Shown piece after piece: positions 8,484 to 18,727 of a DNA stretch of 64,000 nucleotides. Every line of letters starts with the position of its first letter. The stretch's first letter is position 1. Under the pieces are notes generated by a model, which saw nothing but the letters and a program-made list of their open reading frames with translations, ran no database searches and was not told where the DNA came from. Made by a program: the position numbers and the translations under genes. The DNA comes from Mycolicibacterium setense (GTDB taxonomy: Bacteria > Actinomycetota > Actinomycetes > Mycobacteriales > Mycobacteriaceae): the NCBI RefSeq assembly GCF_000805385.1, contig NZ_JTJW01000010.1:620001-684000 (forward strand). Direction: 5' to 3'.

Positions 8484-9362
8484 ATGCCGATGACCATCGA
8501 CGCGGAGCAGCTCGTCAGCTGGTACAGAGACGCCCAGCGGGACCTGCCGTGGCGCCGACAAGGGGTCACCGCCTGGCAGATCCTGGTCAGCGAATTCATG
8601 TTGCAGCAAACACCGGTGGCCCGGGTCGAACCGATCTGGACGGCCTGGATCGACCGGTGGCCCACCCCGTCTGCGACGGCGGCCGCCGGGTCGGCCGAGG
8701 TGCTCCGGGCCTGGGGCAAGCTGGGGTACCCGCGGCGGGCCAAACGTCTGCACGAATGCGCGGTGGTGATCGCAGGCGAATACGGCGACGAGGTGCCCAC
8801 CGACGTCGAAACCCTGCTGACCCTGCCGGGCGTCGGCGCCTACACCGCGCGAGCCGTGGCCTGCTTCGCCTATTCGGCCGGCGTTCCGGTGGTCGACACC
8901 AACGTGCGCCGGGTGGTCACCAGGGTCTTGCGTGGACAGGCCGATGCGCCCGCCCGCGCCCGCGACCTCGACGATGTGGCTGCGCTGCTGCCTGACGATG
9001 CCACCGCACCGACCTTTTCGGCCGCCCTGATGGAGCTGGGCGCGGTGGTGTGCACGGCCCGCGCGCCGAAGTGTGGCTGCTGTCCACTGAGCCACTGCCG
9101 TTGGCGGTCGGCCGGGTATCCGGAGGGCGCGACGACCCGAAAGGTGCAGCGCTACGCCGGAACTGATCGGCAGGTGCGTGGCAAGCTGCTGGATGTGCTG
9201 CGCGACAGCAGCTCTCCGGTCACCCGTGCGCAACTGGACGTGGCGTGGCTCACCGATACCGCGCAACGGGATCGTGCACTGGACTCACTACTGGTCGACG
9301 GCCTGGTCGAGCAAACTCTCGATGGCCGGTTCGCACTCGCCGGGGAAGGCGAAATTACATGA
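8484..9362 (+). CDS. mutY: Adenine DNA glycosylase MutY
   Basis: Removes adenine mispaired with 8-oxoguanine. It is 292 residues, like the mycobacterial form, with little C-terminal NUDIX-like domain. Visible: 'EFMLQQTPVARV' (catalytic Glu and Q-rich motif), helix-hairpin-helix 'LPGVGAYTARA', catalytic Asp in 'VVDTNVRR', and the 4Fe-4S cluster Cys set in 'CTARAPKCGCCPLSHC', where the last spacing is four rather than the five of E. coli. ATG 8484 is preferred over ATG 8490. It is divergent from canB. Confidence 0.94.
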   Translation: MPMTIDAEQLVSWYRDAQRDLPWRRQGVTAWQILVSEFMLQQTPVARVEPIWTAWIDRWPTPSATAAAGSAEVLRAWGKLGYPRRAKRLHECAVVIAGEYGDEVPTDVETLLTLPGVGAYTARAVACFAYSAGVPVVDTNVRRVVTRVLRGQADAPARARDLDDVAALLPDDATAPTFSAALMELGAVVCTARAPKCGCCPLSHCRWRSAGYPEGATTRKVQRYAGTDRQVRGKLLDVLRDSSSPVTRAQLDVAWLTDTAQRDRALDSLLVDGLVEQTLDGRFALAGEGEIT

Positions 9363-9423
9363 GATCGGCATGAATCCGTTCCGCAGCACACCATTTCGGC
9401 TGCGCATCACATAGAACGGATTC

Positions 9424-9729
9424 ATGTCAAGCAAATTCTCGATGATTTTTGCGTGCACAGCAATTGGCCTGGGTCTGGGTGTCGGCCTGGCGGCGCCGGC
9501 CGGCGCCGCACCCTCGGGCGCCGGATCGGCTGCCGATGCCGTCCGCGATCTGCAGAGCCGCGGCTATCACGTGCAGGTCAACTCCAATGCCAATACGGCT
9601 CTGTCGAATTGCCGGGTGACGGGAGTGCACGGGCTGGCCGATTCCAACATCGACGAGGACGGCTACCGGATCGATCCGTCCCGGCACACCACGGTCTACG
9701 TCAACGTGGCGTGCCAGCCCGACGGCTGA
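9424..9729 (+). CDS. Small secreted protein of unknown function
   Basis: A 101-residue protein with a classical Sec signal peptide (about residues 1-28, ending 'APAGAA'). The short mature domain contains 'DLQSRGYHVQVN', two Cys (in 'SNCRVTG' and 'NVACQPDG') that could form one disulfide, and a beta-strand-rich end. It resembles small exported mycobacterial proteins in layout only; I do not recognise the family. It converges on the GlxA-type regulator with 4 bases between stops. In M. tuberculosis a PE_PGRS gene occupies about this spot, by my recollection. Confidence 0.8.
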   Translation: MSSKFSMIFACTAIGLGLGVGLAAPAGAAPSGAGSAADAVRDLQSRGYHVQVNSNANTALSNCRVTGVHGLADSNIDEDGYRIDPSRHTTVYVNVACQPDG

Positions 9730-9733
9730 CGCG

Positions 9734-10705
9734 TCACGCCGTGACGGCGTCTTCCTGTGCACCGCAGGCGAACTGGCGTCGATAGTCCGAAGGCGTCAGT
9801 CCGATCACTCGGCGGAAGTGATGGCGCAGCAGTGTTGCGGTACCGAACCCGGTCTGCCCCGCGACACGGTCGATGTCCAGGTCGGATTCCTCAAGCAGCC
9901 GGCGCGCGTACAACACCCGCTGATCGGTGATCCACTGCATCGGCGTGGTGCCGGTCTCCTCGACGAACCGGCGGGCGAAGGTGCGCGTCGACATGGCGGA
10001 TCGCCTGGCCAGCGTGGTCACCGTGTGCGGCTTGTCGAGATTGGCGATGATCCAATCCAGATGCGGGGCAAAGCCTTCCGAACATCGGACCGGAATCGGC
10101 TGGTCGATGAACTGGCGTTGGCCGCCATCGCGCTGCGGTGGGACCACCATGCGTCTGGCGATCTTGTTGGTGACCTCACTGCCCAGTTCGCGGCGGACCA
10201 GGTGCAGGCAGGCGTCGATACCCGCGGCCGTGCCCGCGCTGGTGATCAGATTGCCGTCGTCGACGAACAGGACGTTGCGATCCACCTTTGCGGTGGGGTA
10301 CTTCCGCGCCAGCGCGTCGGCGTGCATCCAGTGCGTGGTGCACGGCCGCCCGTCCAACAAACCGGCCGCACCCGCCAGGAACGCCCCGGAGCACACGGTC
10401 AGGATGATCGAGCCGGCATCGGCGGCGGCTCGCACGGCGTCCAACGCCTCGGGCAGGTAGTCGGCGGTGCCGATCGCCGGGATCGCCACCAGATCGGCGC
10501 CACGCAGCGCGTCGAGGCCGTGCTCGGGCGTCAGCGTCGCCCCGACCGATGTCCGCACCGGACGGCCGGGCTCGGGGCCACAGACCTTGAAGTCGAAGTT
10601 GGGCACGCCGTCGGCGGACCGGTCGATCCCGAACACCTCACAGATGACCCCGAACTCGAAAACGGCGAGACCATCGAGCACCAGAGTTGAGACGCTTTTC
10701 AGCAT
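9734..10705 (-). CDS. GlxA-family AraC-type transcription regulator
   Basis: A 323-residue regulator with an N-terminal DJ-1/PfpI (class I glutamine amidotransferase-like) ligand domain, including the nucleophile-elbow-like 'LTVCSGAFLAGAAG', and a C-terminal AraC DNA-binding domain with two helix-turn-helix units ('SMSTRTFARRF' precursor helix and 'DIDRVAGQTGFGTATLLRHHF'). The effector is unknown; members respond to small aldehydes, amino acid derivatives or quaternary amines. It is divergent from a small membrane protein gene 71 bases away, a candidate target. Confidence 0.88.
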   Translation of the reverse strand: MLKSVSTLVLDGLAVFEFGVICEVFGIDRSADGVPNFDFKVCGPEPGRPVRTSVGATLTPEHGLDALRGADLVAIPAIGTADYLPEALDAVRAAADAGSIILTVCSGAFLAGAAGLLDGRPCTTHWMHADALARKYPTAKVDRNVLFVDDGNLITSAGTAAGIDACLHLVRRELGSEVTNKIARRMVVPPQRDGGQRQFIDQPIPVRCSEGFAPHLDWIIANLDKPHTVTTLARRSAMSTRTFARRFVEETGTTPMQWITDQRVLYARRLLEESDLDIDRVAGQTGFGTATLLRHHFRRVIGLTPSDYRRQFACGAQEDAVTA

Positions 10706-10776
10706 GGCAGTATTTTATCGTAAGGTGTCAGCGCTGCCACTGTTGGCGGGATATCTACCTGGCAACAATTACTGCC

Positions 10777-11019
10777 ATGACTGTTGCACTCGCTCTGATC
10801 ATTCTGATCTCACCCTTCGCGGTCGCCGCGGCAGTGAGCTGGGCGGCACGACGCAGCAACGTCCTGAGGTTCCGCCTCGATCTGTTCGAGCTGCCGTTCA
10901 GTGTCAACCACCCGGACTACGACACCTACCGGGCAGGCCACGATCTCGACGCGATACGCAGCCGCTTCGAGCACCAGCCGAGCTGGCCCAGCGCGGGTGT
11001 CCTAGGCGAGCGTCGTTAG
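10777..11019 (+). CDS. Small membrane protein, unknown
   Basis: An 80-residue protein: one N-terminal hydrophobic helix (about residues 2-22, 'VALALIILISPFAVAA') followed by a soluble tail containing 'FELPFSVNHPDYDTYRAG'. ATG 10777 puts the helix at the start; the frame is open further upstream, but those starts would run into the glxA-type promoter. It is divergent from the GlxA-type regulator and its 3' end overlaps the convergent hydrolase by 18 bases. Real-gene status rests on the coherent membrane-plus-tail layout. Confidence 0.65.
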   Translation: MTVALALIILISPFAVAAAVSWAARRSNVLRFRLDLFELPFSVNHPDYDTYRAGHDLDAIRSRFEHQPSWPSAGVLGERR

Positions 11020-11763
11020 GAACCCCGTCACCGCTTCGCGGTACACCTCGGGGGCGTCGTCGTGGATCAGATGACCGGCGCCTGGAACGTGCAGATACCT
11101 TGCGTCCTGCGCGATGTCGGCCATCTCACGCATCTGCCCCGGCGGCGCCACCGAATTGCCCGCCTCGATCAACAGCGTCGGAACCCGGACGTCCCGCCAC
11201 TGCCGCCAGTAGTCCCGTGTCCCCCATTGGGCGGCGATGTCCAGCCACCACTGCGGGTAACCGTGCAGCCGCCATCCGGTGGCCGTCCGGTCGAACGCCT
11301 CCAGGAAATACCGGCCCGCGACCGGCCCGAATTCGTCGTAAACCTCCTGTGCCGAGCCGAATTCGACCGGCAGGGCATGCACCCACGGCTCCCAGGGCCC
11401 GGTGGTGCGTCCACGGAAATCGGGGGCCATGTCCTCGACCACCACCGCGGCGGCCAGTTCCGGCCGGGCCGCGGCCAGGCACCAGGAATGCAGCGCACCC
11501 ATGGAGTGGCCGACCAACATGACCGGGCGGCCGAGCGCCGCCACGGCGTCACCGAGATCGTCGACGAAACGTTCGGTGCTGATCGGGTACGGGTCGACCA
11601 CATCGCGCCCCCGGTGCCATGGAGCGTCGTAGGTATAGACCTCGCCCAACCCGGTCAGCCACGGCAATTGACGGGACCAGGTACTGCCCCGACCCATCAG
11701 GCCGTGCACCAGGACGATGGGCACACCGCGGCCCCCTCGGTGGGTGAGCAGATCTGTGACCAT
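11002..11763 (-). CDS. Alpha/beta-fold hydrolase (Rv3591c-like)
   Basis: A 253-residue serine hydrolase: oxyanion-hole region 'VLVHGLMGRGSTW', nucleophile elbow 'VGHSMGALHS', acid in 'LLIEAGNS', and catalytic His in 'VPGAGHLIHDD'. The substrate is unknown (ester or lactone hydrolase likely). ATG 11763 is chosen because the longer open frame runs back through mhuD, which lies on the other strand. Only 39 bases separate its start from mhuD. Confidence 0.88.
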   Translation of the reverse strand: MVTDLLTHRGGRGVPIVLVHGLMGRGSTWSRQLPWLTGLGEVYTYDAPWHRGRDVVDPYPISTERFVDDLGDAVAALGRPVMLVGHSMGALHSWCLAAARPELAAAVVVEDMAPDFRGRTTGPWEPWVHALPVEFGSAQEVYDEFGPVAGRYFLEAFDRTATGWRLHGYPQWWLDIAAQWGTRDYWRQWRDVRVPTLLIEAGNSVAPPGQMREMADIAQDARYLHVPGAGHLIHDDAPEVYREAVTGFLTTLA

Positions 11764-11802
11764 CCCGTTATCTTGCCGGGCCGCCACGGTAACCTGAACA
11801 CC

Positions 11803-12120
11803 ATGCCCGTCGTGAAGATCAACGCCATCGAGGTCCCGCCAAACGCCGGCCCGGAACTGGAGAAGCGGTTCGCGAACCGTGCACACGCCGTCGACAGTCA
11901 GCCCGGTTTCCTCGGCTTCCAGTTGCTGCGCCCGGTCAAGGGCGAGGACCGCTACTTCGTGGTGACGCAGTGGGAAACCGAAGAGGCCTTCCAGGCCTGG
12001 GCTTCGGGCCCGGCGGTCGAGGCACACAAGGGCCAGCAGGCAAAGCCTGTGGCGACCGGCGCATCACTGCTGGAGTTCGAGGTTGTGCTGGACGTTGCAG
12101 GGCCCGCTGCCCAGGCGTAG
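11803..12120 (+). CDS. mhuD: Heme-degrading monooxygenase MhuD
   Basis: IsdG-type non-canonical heme oxygenase that opens heme and frees iron in the cytoplasm; the mycobacterial enzyme makes mycobilin without CO. It is 105 residues with an antibiotic-biosynthesis-monooxygenase fold. The three key residues are at their known places: Asn7, Trp66 and His75. ATG 11803 fixes that numbering. lpqF begins inside its last codons. I found no iron-box-like palindrome in the 39-base upstream gap. Confidence 0.95.
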   Translation: MPVVKINAIEVPPNAGPELEKRFANRAHAVDSQPGFLGFQLLRPVKGEDRYFVVTQWETEEAFQAWASGPAVEAHKGQQAKPVATGASLLEFEVVLDVAGPAAQA

Positions 12121-13462
12121 CCGCGGCCGGACGCTGCGCCGCACGGTTGGCCTGACGGCCATCACGGCGGTCGCCGCTGCCCTGGCTTGTGGCTGTTCGC
12201 AGAGCGTCGCGCCCGCGGCGGAATTGTCCTACGGCGCGCACATCGACACCATCACCCCGCCCGGTCTGCGAGCCAAGCAGACCATGGACATGCTCAACTC
12301 CGACTGGCCCATCGGCCCCATCGGCGTGCGCACCCTGGCCGCACCCGAAAAGGTCGATCTGGTGGGCACCAAGATGGACTCCATCTGGTGGGATCGCCCG
12401 TTCAAGGTCACCTCGGTGGACATCGGGGCCGCGCAGGCGACACTTCACGTGCTGACGTCGTACAACGTGGCCCAGGACATCGAGTTGCGGACCAATGATG
12501 TGGGCCTGGTCGACCGTTTCGAGGTCACCCTCGTGCCGCCGAAGATCGAGAAGTGGTCCGACATCGACACCGAGCTGACCAAGTCGGGCGCGCGCTACTC
12601 CTACCGGGTGTCCAAAGTGGTCGACGGCAAGTGCGAGCAGGTCGCGGGCACCAACACCGACATGTCGCTGCCACTGGCGTCGATCTTCAAACTGTATGTA
12701 CTGCTTGCGGTTTCGGATGCGGTCAAGGCCGGAACGGTGAGTTGGGACGATCACCTCACGATCACCAAAGAAGGCAAGAAGCTGGGCTCGGCCGGGCTGG
12801 ACAAGCTGCCGCCCGGCGCTCAGATCACCGTGCGGACCGCCGCCCAGCAGATGATCTCGGCCAGCGACAACATGGCCACCGATCTGCTGATCGGCCGGGT
12901 CGGCCCGGCGGCCGTGGAACGTGCTCTGGTGACCGCGGGCCATCACGATCCGGCGAGCATGACGCCGTTCCCGACCATGCACGAGGTGTTCTCGGTCGGC
13001 TGGGGCGAGCCGAACCTTCGCGACCAGTGGCGCAACGCGTCCCACGCTGACCGGGTGGCGCTGCTCGAGCAGACCAATTCCCGCCCGTACGAACCGGATC
13101 CGTACCGCACCCACACCCCGGCCTCCAACGACGGCCTGGAGTGGTTCGCCAGCGCCGCCGACATCTGCCGGGTGCACGCCGCGTTGCAGGCCTCGGCCGT
13201 CGGTCCGGCCGCACCGGTGAAGGACATCCTCTCGGCACTCCCCGGCATCGACCCTGATCCGGCGAAGTGGGACTACATCGGCGCCAAGGGCGGCAATCTG
13301 CCGGGCGACCTCACTTTCAGCTGGTACGCGGTCGACTACACCGGACAACCCTGGGTGTTCAGTTTCCAGCTGAACTGGCCGAAGTTCCGTAGCCCTACCG
13401 CTGCAGGCTGGTTGCTGCAGATCGCCAAGCGGGCGTTCGCGATGGCGCCGGTGGGACGGTAG
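12083..13462 (+). CDS. lpqF: LpqF-like lipoprotein with serine beta-lactamase-type fold
   Basis: Exported protein of up to 459 residues. After a signal sequence ending in a degenerate lipobox ('LACGCSQS') and an N-terminal domain, the C-terminal half has the three motifs of class A beta-lactamase-like enzymes in order: SxxK ('LASIFKLY'), SDN ('SASDNMATD') and a K-G-G triad ('GAKGGNLPG') in place of KTG. This suggests an acyl-serine hydrolase acting on envelope material. No ATG fits: TTG 12083 or TTG 12095 are the options, both inside the mhuD end, implying coupling. Confidence 0.85.
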   Translation: MCWTLQGPLPRRSRGRTLRRTVGLTAITAVAAALACGCSQSVAPAAELSYGAHIDTITPPGLRAKQTMDMLNSDWPIGPIGVRTLAAPEKVDLVGTKMDSIWWDRPFKVTSVDIGAAQATLHVLTSYNVAQDIELRTNDVGLVDRFEVTLVPPKIEKWSDIDTELTKSGARYSYRVSKVVDGKCEQVAGTNTDMSLPLASIFKLYVLLAVSDAVKAGTVSWDDHLTITKEGKKLGSAGLDKLPPGAQITVRTAAQQMISASDNMATDLLIGRVGPAAVERALVTAGHHDPASMTPFPTMHEVFSVGWGEPNLRDQWRNASHADRVALLEQTNSRPYEPDPYRTHTPASNDGLEWFASAADICRVHAALQASAVGPAAPVKDILSALPGIDPDPAKWDYIGAKGGNLPGDLTFSWYAVDYTGQPWVFSFQLNWPKFRSPTAAGWLLQIAKRAFAMAPVGR

Positions 13463-13472
13463 GGCCCAAGAC

Positions 13473-13537
13473 GCGCCGGTTTCTACCTGAGGGCTGTGGT
13501 CGTCGCCGAACCACAACCCTGGTGTAGGAAACGGCGC
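13473..13537. repeat. Large imperfect inverted repeat between convergent genes
   Basis: Arms 13473-13500 and 13510-13537 (28 bases each, about six mismatches) around a 9-base loop. It lies between the convergent lpqF and the histidine-phosphatase gene. The T runs expected of an intrinsic terminator are missing, so it may be a bidirectional terminator of mycobacterial type or a dispersed palindromic repeat. Confidence 0.7.
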
Positions 13538-13560
13538 ACGCGGTCGACAAACCCCGTGCA

Positions 13561-14118
13561 CTAGCCCCCGCTGCTGCTCCGCAGAGTCCAGGCCTGGCCG
13601 CGGAAATGCATCACGGTGCGGCTCAGCGGTGCGATGTCGATGCGCCAGAAGGACTTTGGCGGAGCATCGAGCGCCACCAGGATGGCTGCCCGGATCACCG
13701 CCGGATGCGTCACCGCGACCAGTCGCCCTCGGACGGGGGCCAGGCTGTCCAGCCAACGGCGCACCCGGTCGACGACATCGATCACCGATTCACCGCCGTG
13801 CGGTGCCCGGCCCGGATCGGTCAGCCACAGCGCCAGGTCCGCGGGCGGCACGCCGCCCAGCACACCACCGCGCCAGCTCCCGAAGTCGAGATCGGCCAGC
13901 CGAGGTTCGACCGTCGCGGCCACGCCCAACAGTTCCGCTGTCTGCCGGGTCCGTTTCTCGGGCCCGCAATACGCGGTGTCGATGACACCCAGTTCGACGG
14001 CGGCATCCGCCTGACGGTGGCCCAACGCATTCAGCGGCTCGTCGGTGGGAAATCGTCCGGCCGCCGTGGCGTCGGTCATCGCGTGCGACACCAACGTCAG
14101 CCGGACGACCTCACTCAT
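13561..14118 (-). CDS. Histidine-phosphatase-family protein with altered RHG motif
   Basis: A 185-residue phosphoglycerate-mutase-fold protein. The family motif LVRHG reads 'LVSHAMT': the catalytic His12 stays, but Arg becomes Ser11 and Gly becomes Ala13. The second His is present in 'VTHPAVIR', Glu in 'GGESV', and Arg in 'KRTRQTA'. It lies 19 bases after cbtA in the cobalt-transport operon, so a role near cobalamin (for example CobC-like alpha-ribazole phosphate hydrolysis) is inferred from context only. Loss of the motif Arg may mean weakened or different activity. Confidence 0.8.
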   Translation of the reverse strand: MSEVVRLTLVSHAMTDATAAGRFPTDEPLNALGHRQADAAVELGVIDTAYCGPEKRTRQTAELLGVAATVEPRLADLDFGSWRGGVLGGVPPADLALWLTDPGRAPHGGESVIDVVDRVRRWLDSLAPVRGRLVAVTHPAVIRAAILVALDAPPKSFWRIDIAPLSRTVMHFRGQAWTLRSSSGG

Positions 14119-14137
14119 GGCTCGCGCTCGCCGGGAC

Positions 14138-14908
14138 TCACGCGATCAGCTGCTCCTGACGCTTGCCCTCGAGGACCTTGGCGGCGAGGGCACCGAACAC
14201 GAGCCCGATCGTCGCCCAAATCACCACCTGGGTGCCCAGCGAATAGAGCCGGAACTCGTAGAGGTCATCGGCGGGGAACGTCGACGGGGTTTCGTGGATA
14301 CCCGGCAGGATCAGGAAGACCACGGCCATCGACACCACGTAGTCCGCGGCGCCGGCCAGGCAGGCATTCCACACCCCCAGCTTCGGCGTCAGTCGCCGGG
14401 CCAGCAGGACCGAACCGACGAACAGCCCCGCCGAGAGCACCACCAGCAGCAGGTACAGCAGGGTCCGCTGCTGGATGGTCCCGTCGAGGCTCACAGCCGG
14501 AGGATTGGGCGGGTACTTGAGCGCCGGGACGACCCACAGGGACACCAGCATGCCGCCCGCGGTCAACGCCGCCAGTGCCCGCGCCGACAGGTTGGCCCGG
14601 CCGTACACCGCACAGAACACGACGGCGAGCAGCGCGCCCATCGCCACACTGAAGATCAGGACGCCGAGGCCCATGCCGATATTGGATTGCACGCCGCGGC
14701 TGAACACCTCGGCGCTCTCGCCGCCGCCGTGGGAATGCCCGGCGGCGCCATGGCTGTGTTCGGCGGCCTCATGTGCCGCGCCGCCACCGTTCTCGAAGTC
14801 GATCGCTCGACCGATGACCGGTTCGATCAGTATCTTGGCCCAGATGAAGGCGAGAACGCCTGCCAGGGCGCCGGCCAGAATGCCGCGCCCGATAATCTGC
14901 TTTTCCAT
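14138..14908 (-). CDS. cbtA: CbtA-family predicted cobalt transporter subunit
   Basis: A 256-residue membrane protein with about six hydrophobic segments. The start 'GRGILAGALAGVLAFIWA' and 'EPVIGRAIDFENG' match the CbtA family of B12-regulated cobalt importers. A His-rich loop ('HSHGAAGHSHGG', about residues 52-64) after the first helix is a likely metal-binding site. It lies 24 bases after cbtB and behind the same cobalamin riboswitch. Transport of cobalt is the known family prediction and is not proven by sequence alone. Confidence 0.88.
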   Translation of the reverse strand: MEKQIIGRGILAGALAGVLAFIWAKILIEPVIGRAIDFENGGGAAHEAAEHSHGAAGHSHGGGESAEVFSRGVQSNIGMGLGVLIFSVAMGALLAVVFCAVYGRANLSARALAALTAGGMLVSLWVVPALKYPPNPPAVSLDGTIQQRTLLYLLLVVLSAGLFVGSVLLARRLTPKLGVWNACLAGAADYVVSMAVVFLILPGIHETPSTFPADDLYEFRLYSLGTQVVIWATIGLVFGALAAKVLEGKRQEQLIA

Positions 14909-14932
14909 TGACTCGGTTGTCTGCCCGGTAGC

Positions 14933-15148
14933 TCAGTGGCAGGGGAAGCCGAGCAGGTGCCGGGCATCGTGCACGAACTCATGCACATAGGTGTTGTTAC
15001 CCAGAACCGATGTCGCGCCCTGGTCCATGCCGACGAAGTAGAGGGCCAGCAGCGAGAGGAATGCCGTCAGCGTCAGCCAGAGCACCGCCTTGGTGGCCGA
15101 GAGGTCGATGGGCCGGGCCCGGCTGGTCCGTGCGTCGGTGGAAGTCAT
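14933..15148 (-). CDS. cbtB: CbtB-family small cobalt transporter subunit
   Basis: A 71-residue one-helix membrane protein (helix about residues 20-41). The C-terminal outer tail carries the His/Cys cluster typical of CbtB: 'VHEFVHDARHLLGFPCH' (four His and one Cys). It is the first gene of cbtB-cbtA-phosphatase. AAAGGA lies upstream of ATG 15148, directly after a small hairpin (CTGGGA/TCCCAG) that follows the riboswitch core. Confidence 0.88.
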   Translation of the reverse strand: MTSTDARTSRARPIDLSATKAVLWLTLTAFLSLLALYFVGMDQGATSVLGNNTYVHEFVHDARHLLGFPCH

Positions 15149-15164
15149 CTGCTGGTCCTTTCTG

Positions 15165-15295
15165 GGAATTCGCGTCCCAGTCCGTGTCGTGACAGGTCAG
15201 GGTCTGACTGTTAACAGTGGCGCGGCCGTTCTGGACTCTCACCAGATTCCATTGCCTGTCGATTACATCAGCATCCTAACTACCGCGCAGGCGAT
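15165..15295 (-). promoter_or_regulatory. Cobalamin riboswitch (short form) upstream of cbtB
   Basis: Reading the minus strand, the leader contains, in order, GGAATCTGGTGAGAGTCC (15250-15233), the B12-box-like GCGCCACTGT (ending at 15214), and a GTCAGACCCTGACCTGTC segment (15208-15191) like the conserved 3' part of cobalamin aptamers. GACAGG (15260-15255) can pair with CCTGTC (15196-15191) as a closing stem. A CTGGGA/TCCCAG hairpin follows just before the cbtB ribosome site and could be the expression platform. The downstream genes are cobalt transport genes, as expected. Confidence 0.78.
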
Positions 15296-15314
15296 CTCCC
15301 CATCGGCAGGTATG

Positions 15315-15347
15315 AAAAACGCCCCCGCCGCAAGGCGGGGGCGTTTC
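15315..15347 (-). terminator. Intrinsic terminator after clpC1
   Basis: On the minus strand there is a perfect 13-bp stem (15346-15334 pairing with 15329-15317), a 4-base loop, then a run of five T. It sits about 65 bases after the clpC1 stop and ahead of the riboswitch, so it ends clpC1 transcription and isolates the cobalt operon. Confidence 0.88.
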
Positions 15348-15358
15348 TCGGTCGGACC

Positions 15359-15409
15359 TATTCCGCTTCGTCGCCGGAGGCGACTATTCGGCTTCGTCGC
15401 CGGATGCGA

Positions 15410-15410
<1 letters not shown>
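15359..15410. repeat. 26-bp tandem duplication at the clpC1 3' end
   Basis: Two adjacent 26-base copies, 15359-15384 and 15385-15410, differ at two positions; a third partial copy is the clpC1 end itself, so the 'GAATAG' around the stop codon is repeated. The unit is not a multiple of three and lies after the stop, so the protein is not affected. Confidence 0.75.
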
Positions 15411-17938
<2,528 letters not shown>

Positions 17939-18253
17939 CGGTGGTTACCTGCTCTCCATCGCTAGCGATACCCGCGTACGGCTGCGTTCTGTCGGTGTTC
18001 CTCATAGCCCGCACGTAGTATCTACCGTCCACTCTAATGGGCGGCCGTCTCGGGTGCGGAGGTTGGCGGTCCGTTCCACATTGGGATGCACCCAGTACGA
18101 GCTGTCCACATCTAGTGCTGCAGATGAGCAACGCTGCGGGTCGGCGAATCGTTTCCCAAATCCCCGGCTTTCCGGTTCGCCACTAGCGAAAAACTCCGGA
18201 CCGGGAATTCTCACCGGTCCGGAGCTGGCAACTGTTGGTTGAGTTGCGGTCGT
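17939..18253. other. clpC1 leader and lsr2 trailer region
   Basis: A 315-base stretch without a gene. It holds the clpC1 promoter and leader, including the 12-bp palindrome ATCGCTAGCGAT (17958-17969). This could be an operator; ClgR is a known activator of clpC1 in M. tuberculosis, but the match to its motif is not secure. The lsr2 terminator lies at 18188-18224. No credible small coding frame was seen. Confidence 0.5.
18188..18224 (-). terminator. Intrinsic terminator after lsr2
   Basis: On the minus strand an 11-bp perfect stem (18224-18214 with 18204-18194; CTCCGGACCGG/CCGGTCCGGAG) with a 9-base loop is followed by five T. It lies about 30 bases after the lsr2 stop. Confidence 0.87.
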
Positions 18254-18595
18254 CTATGTTGCGGCGTGGAACGCGTCGATGACGTCTGCGGGGATGCGGC
18301 CACGGGTGGACACGTTGTGCCCGTTGCGGCGGGCCCATTCGCGGATGGCGGCACTCTGCTCGCGATCGATGGCACCGCGGCCACGGGCCGGGCCTGCGGC
18401 CCGTCCGCGCCGTCGCCCACCGACCCGGCGTCCGGCCTCCACCCACTGCTTCAGATCGTTACGGAGCTTGGCGGCATTCTTGGAGGAAAGGTCGATCTCA
18501 TAGGTGACACCGTCGAGGCCGAATTCGACCGTCTCGTCGGCAGTTGCCTCACCGTCGAAATCGTCGACCAGTGTGACGGTCACTTTTTTCGCCAT
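18254..18595 (-). CDS. lsr2: Lsr2 nucleoid-associated xenogeneic silencer
   Basis: Small H-NS-like DNA-bridging protein that coats AT-rich DNA. It is 113 residues: an N-terminal oligomerisation domain ('MAKKVTVTLVDDFDGEA') and a C-terminal DNA-binding domain that presents an RGR AT-hook-like loop ('STRGRIPADV'). A longer open frame exists, but ATG 18595 gives the family's fixed start. It stands alone downstream of lysS with its own terminator, as in other mycobacteria. Confidence 0.97.
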   Translation of the reverse strand: MAKKVTVTLVDDFDGEATADETVEFGLDGVTYEIDLSSKNAAKLRNDLKQWVEAGRRVGGRRRGRAAGPARGRGAIDREQSAAIREWARRNGHNVSTRGRIPADVIDAFHAAT

Positions 18596-18727
18596 TACCC
18601 CGCACCGAACCCTTCTGCATACGCATTGGTGACTACACCTGAGTATCCTGCACCCGGGCCCTAATGTGCCACAAAAACGCACACATTTCCAACAACGGGT
18701 CGATCCCGCCGGTTCTGTTGCGCAGGC

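Noticed and set aside
11764..11802. IdeR-type iron box between the hydrolase and mhuD
   Set aside because: Only a partial GGTAACCTGA resemblance; no 19-base palindrome of the known type.
14922..14965. tRNA-like string CCCGGTAGCTCAGTGGCAG with a possible CCGGGC partner
   Set aside because: Only a D-arm-like segment is present; there is no anticodon arm or T arm at proper spacing, and the stretch overlaps the cbtB coding end.
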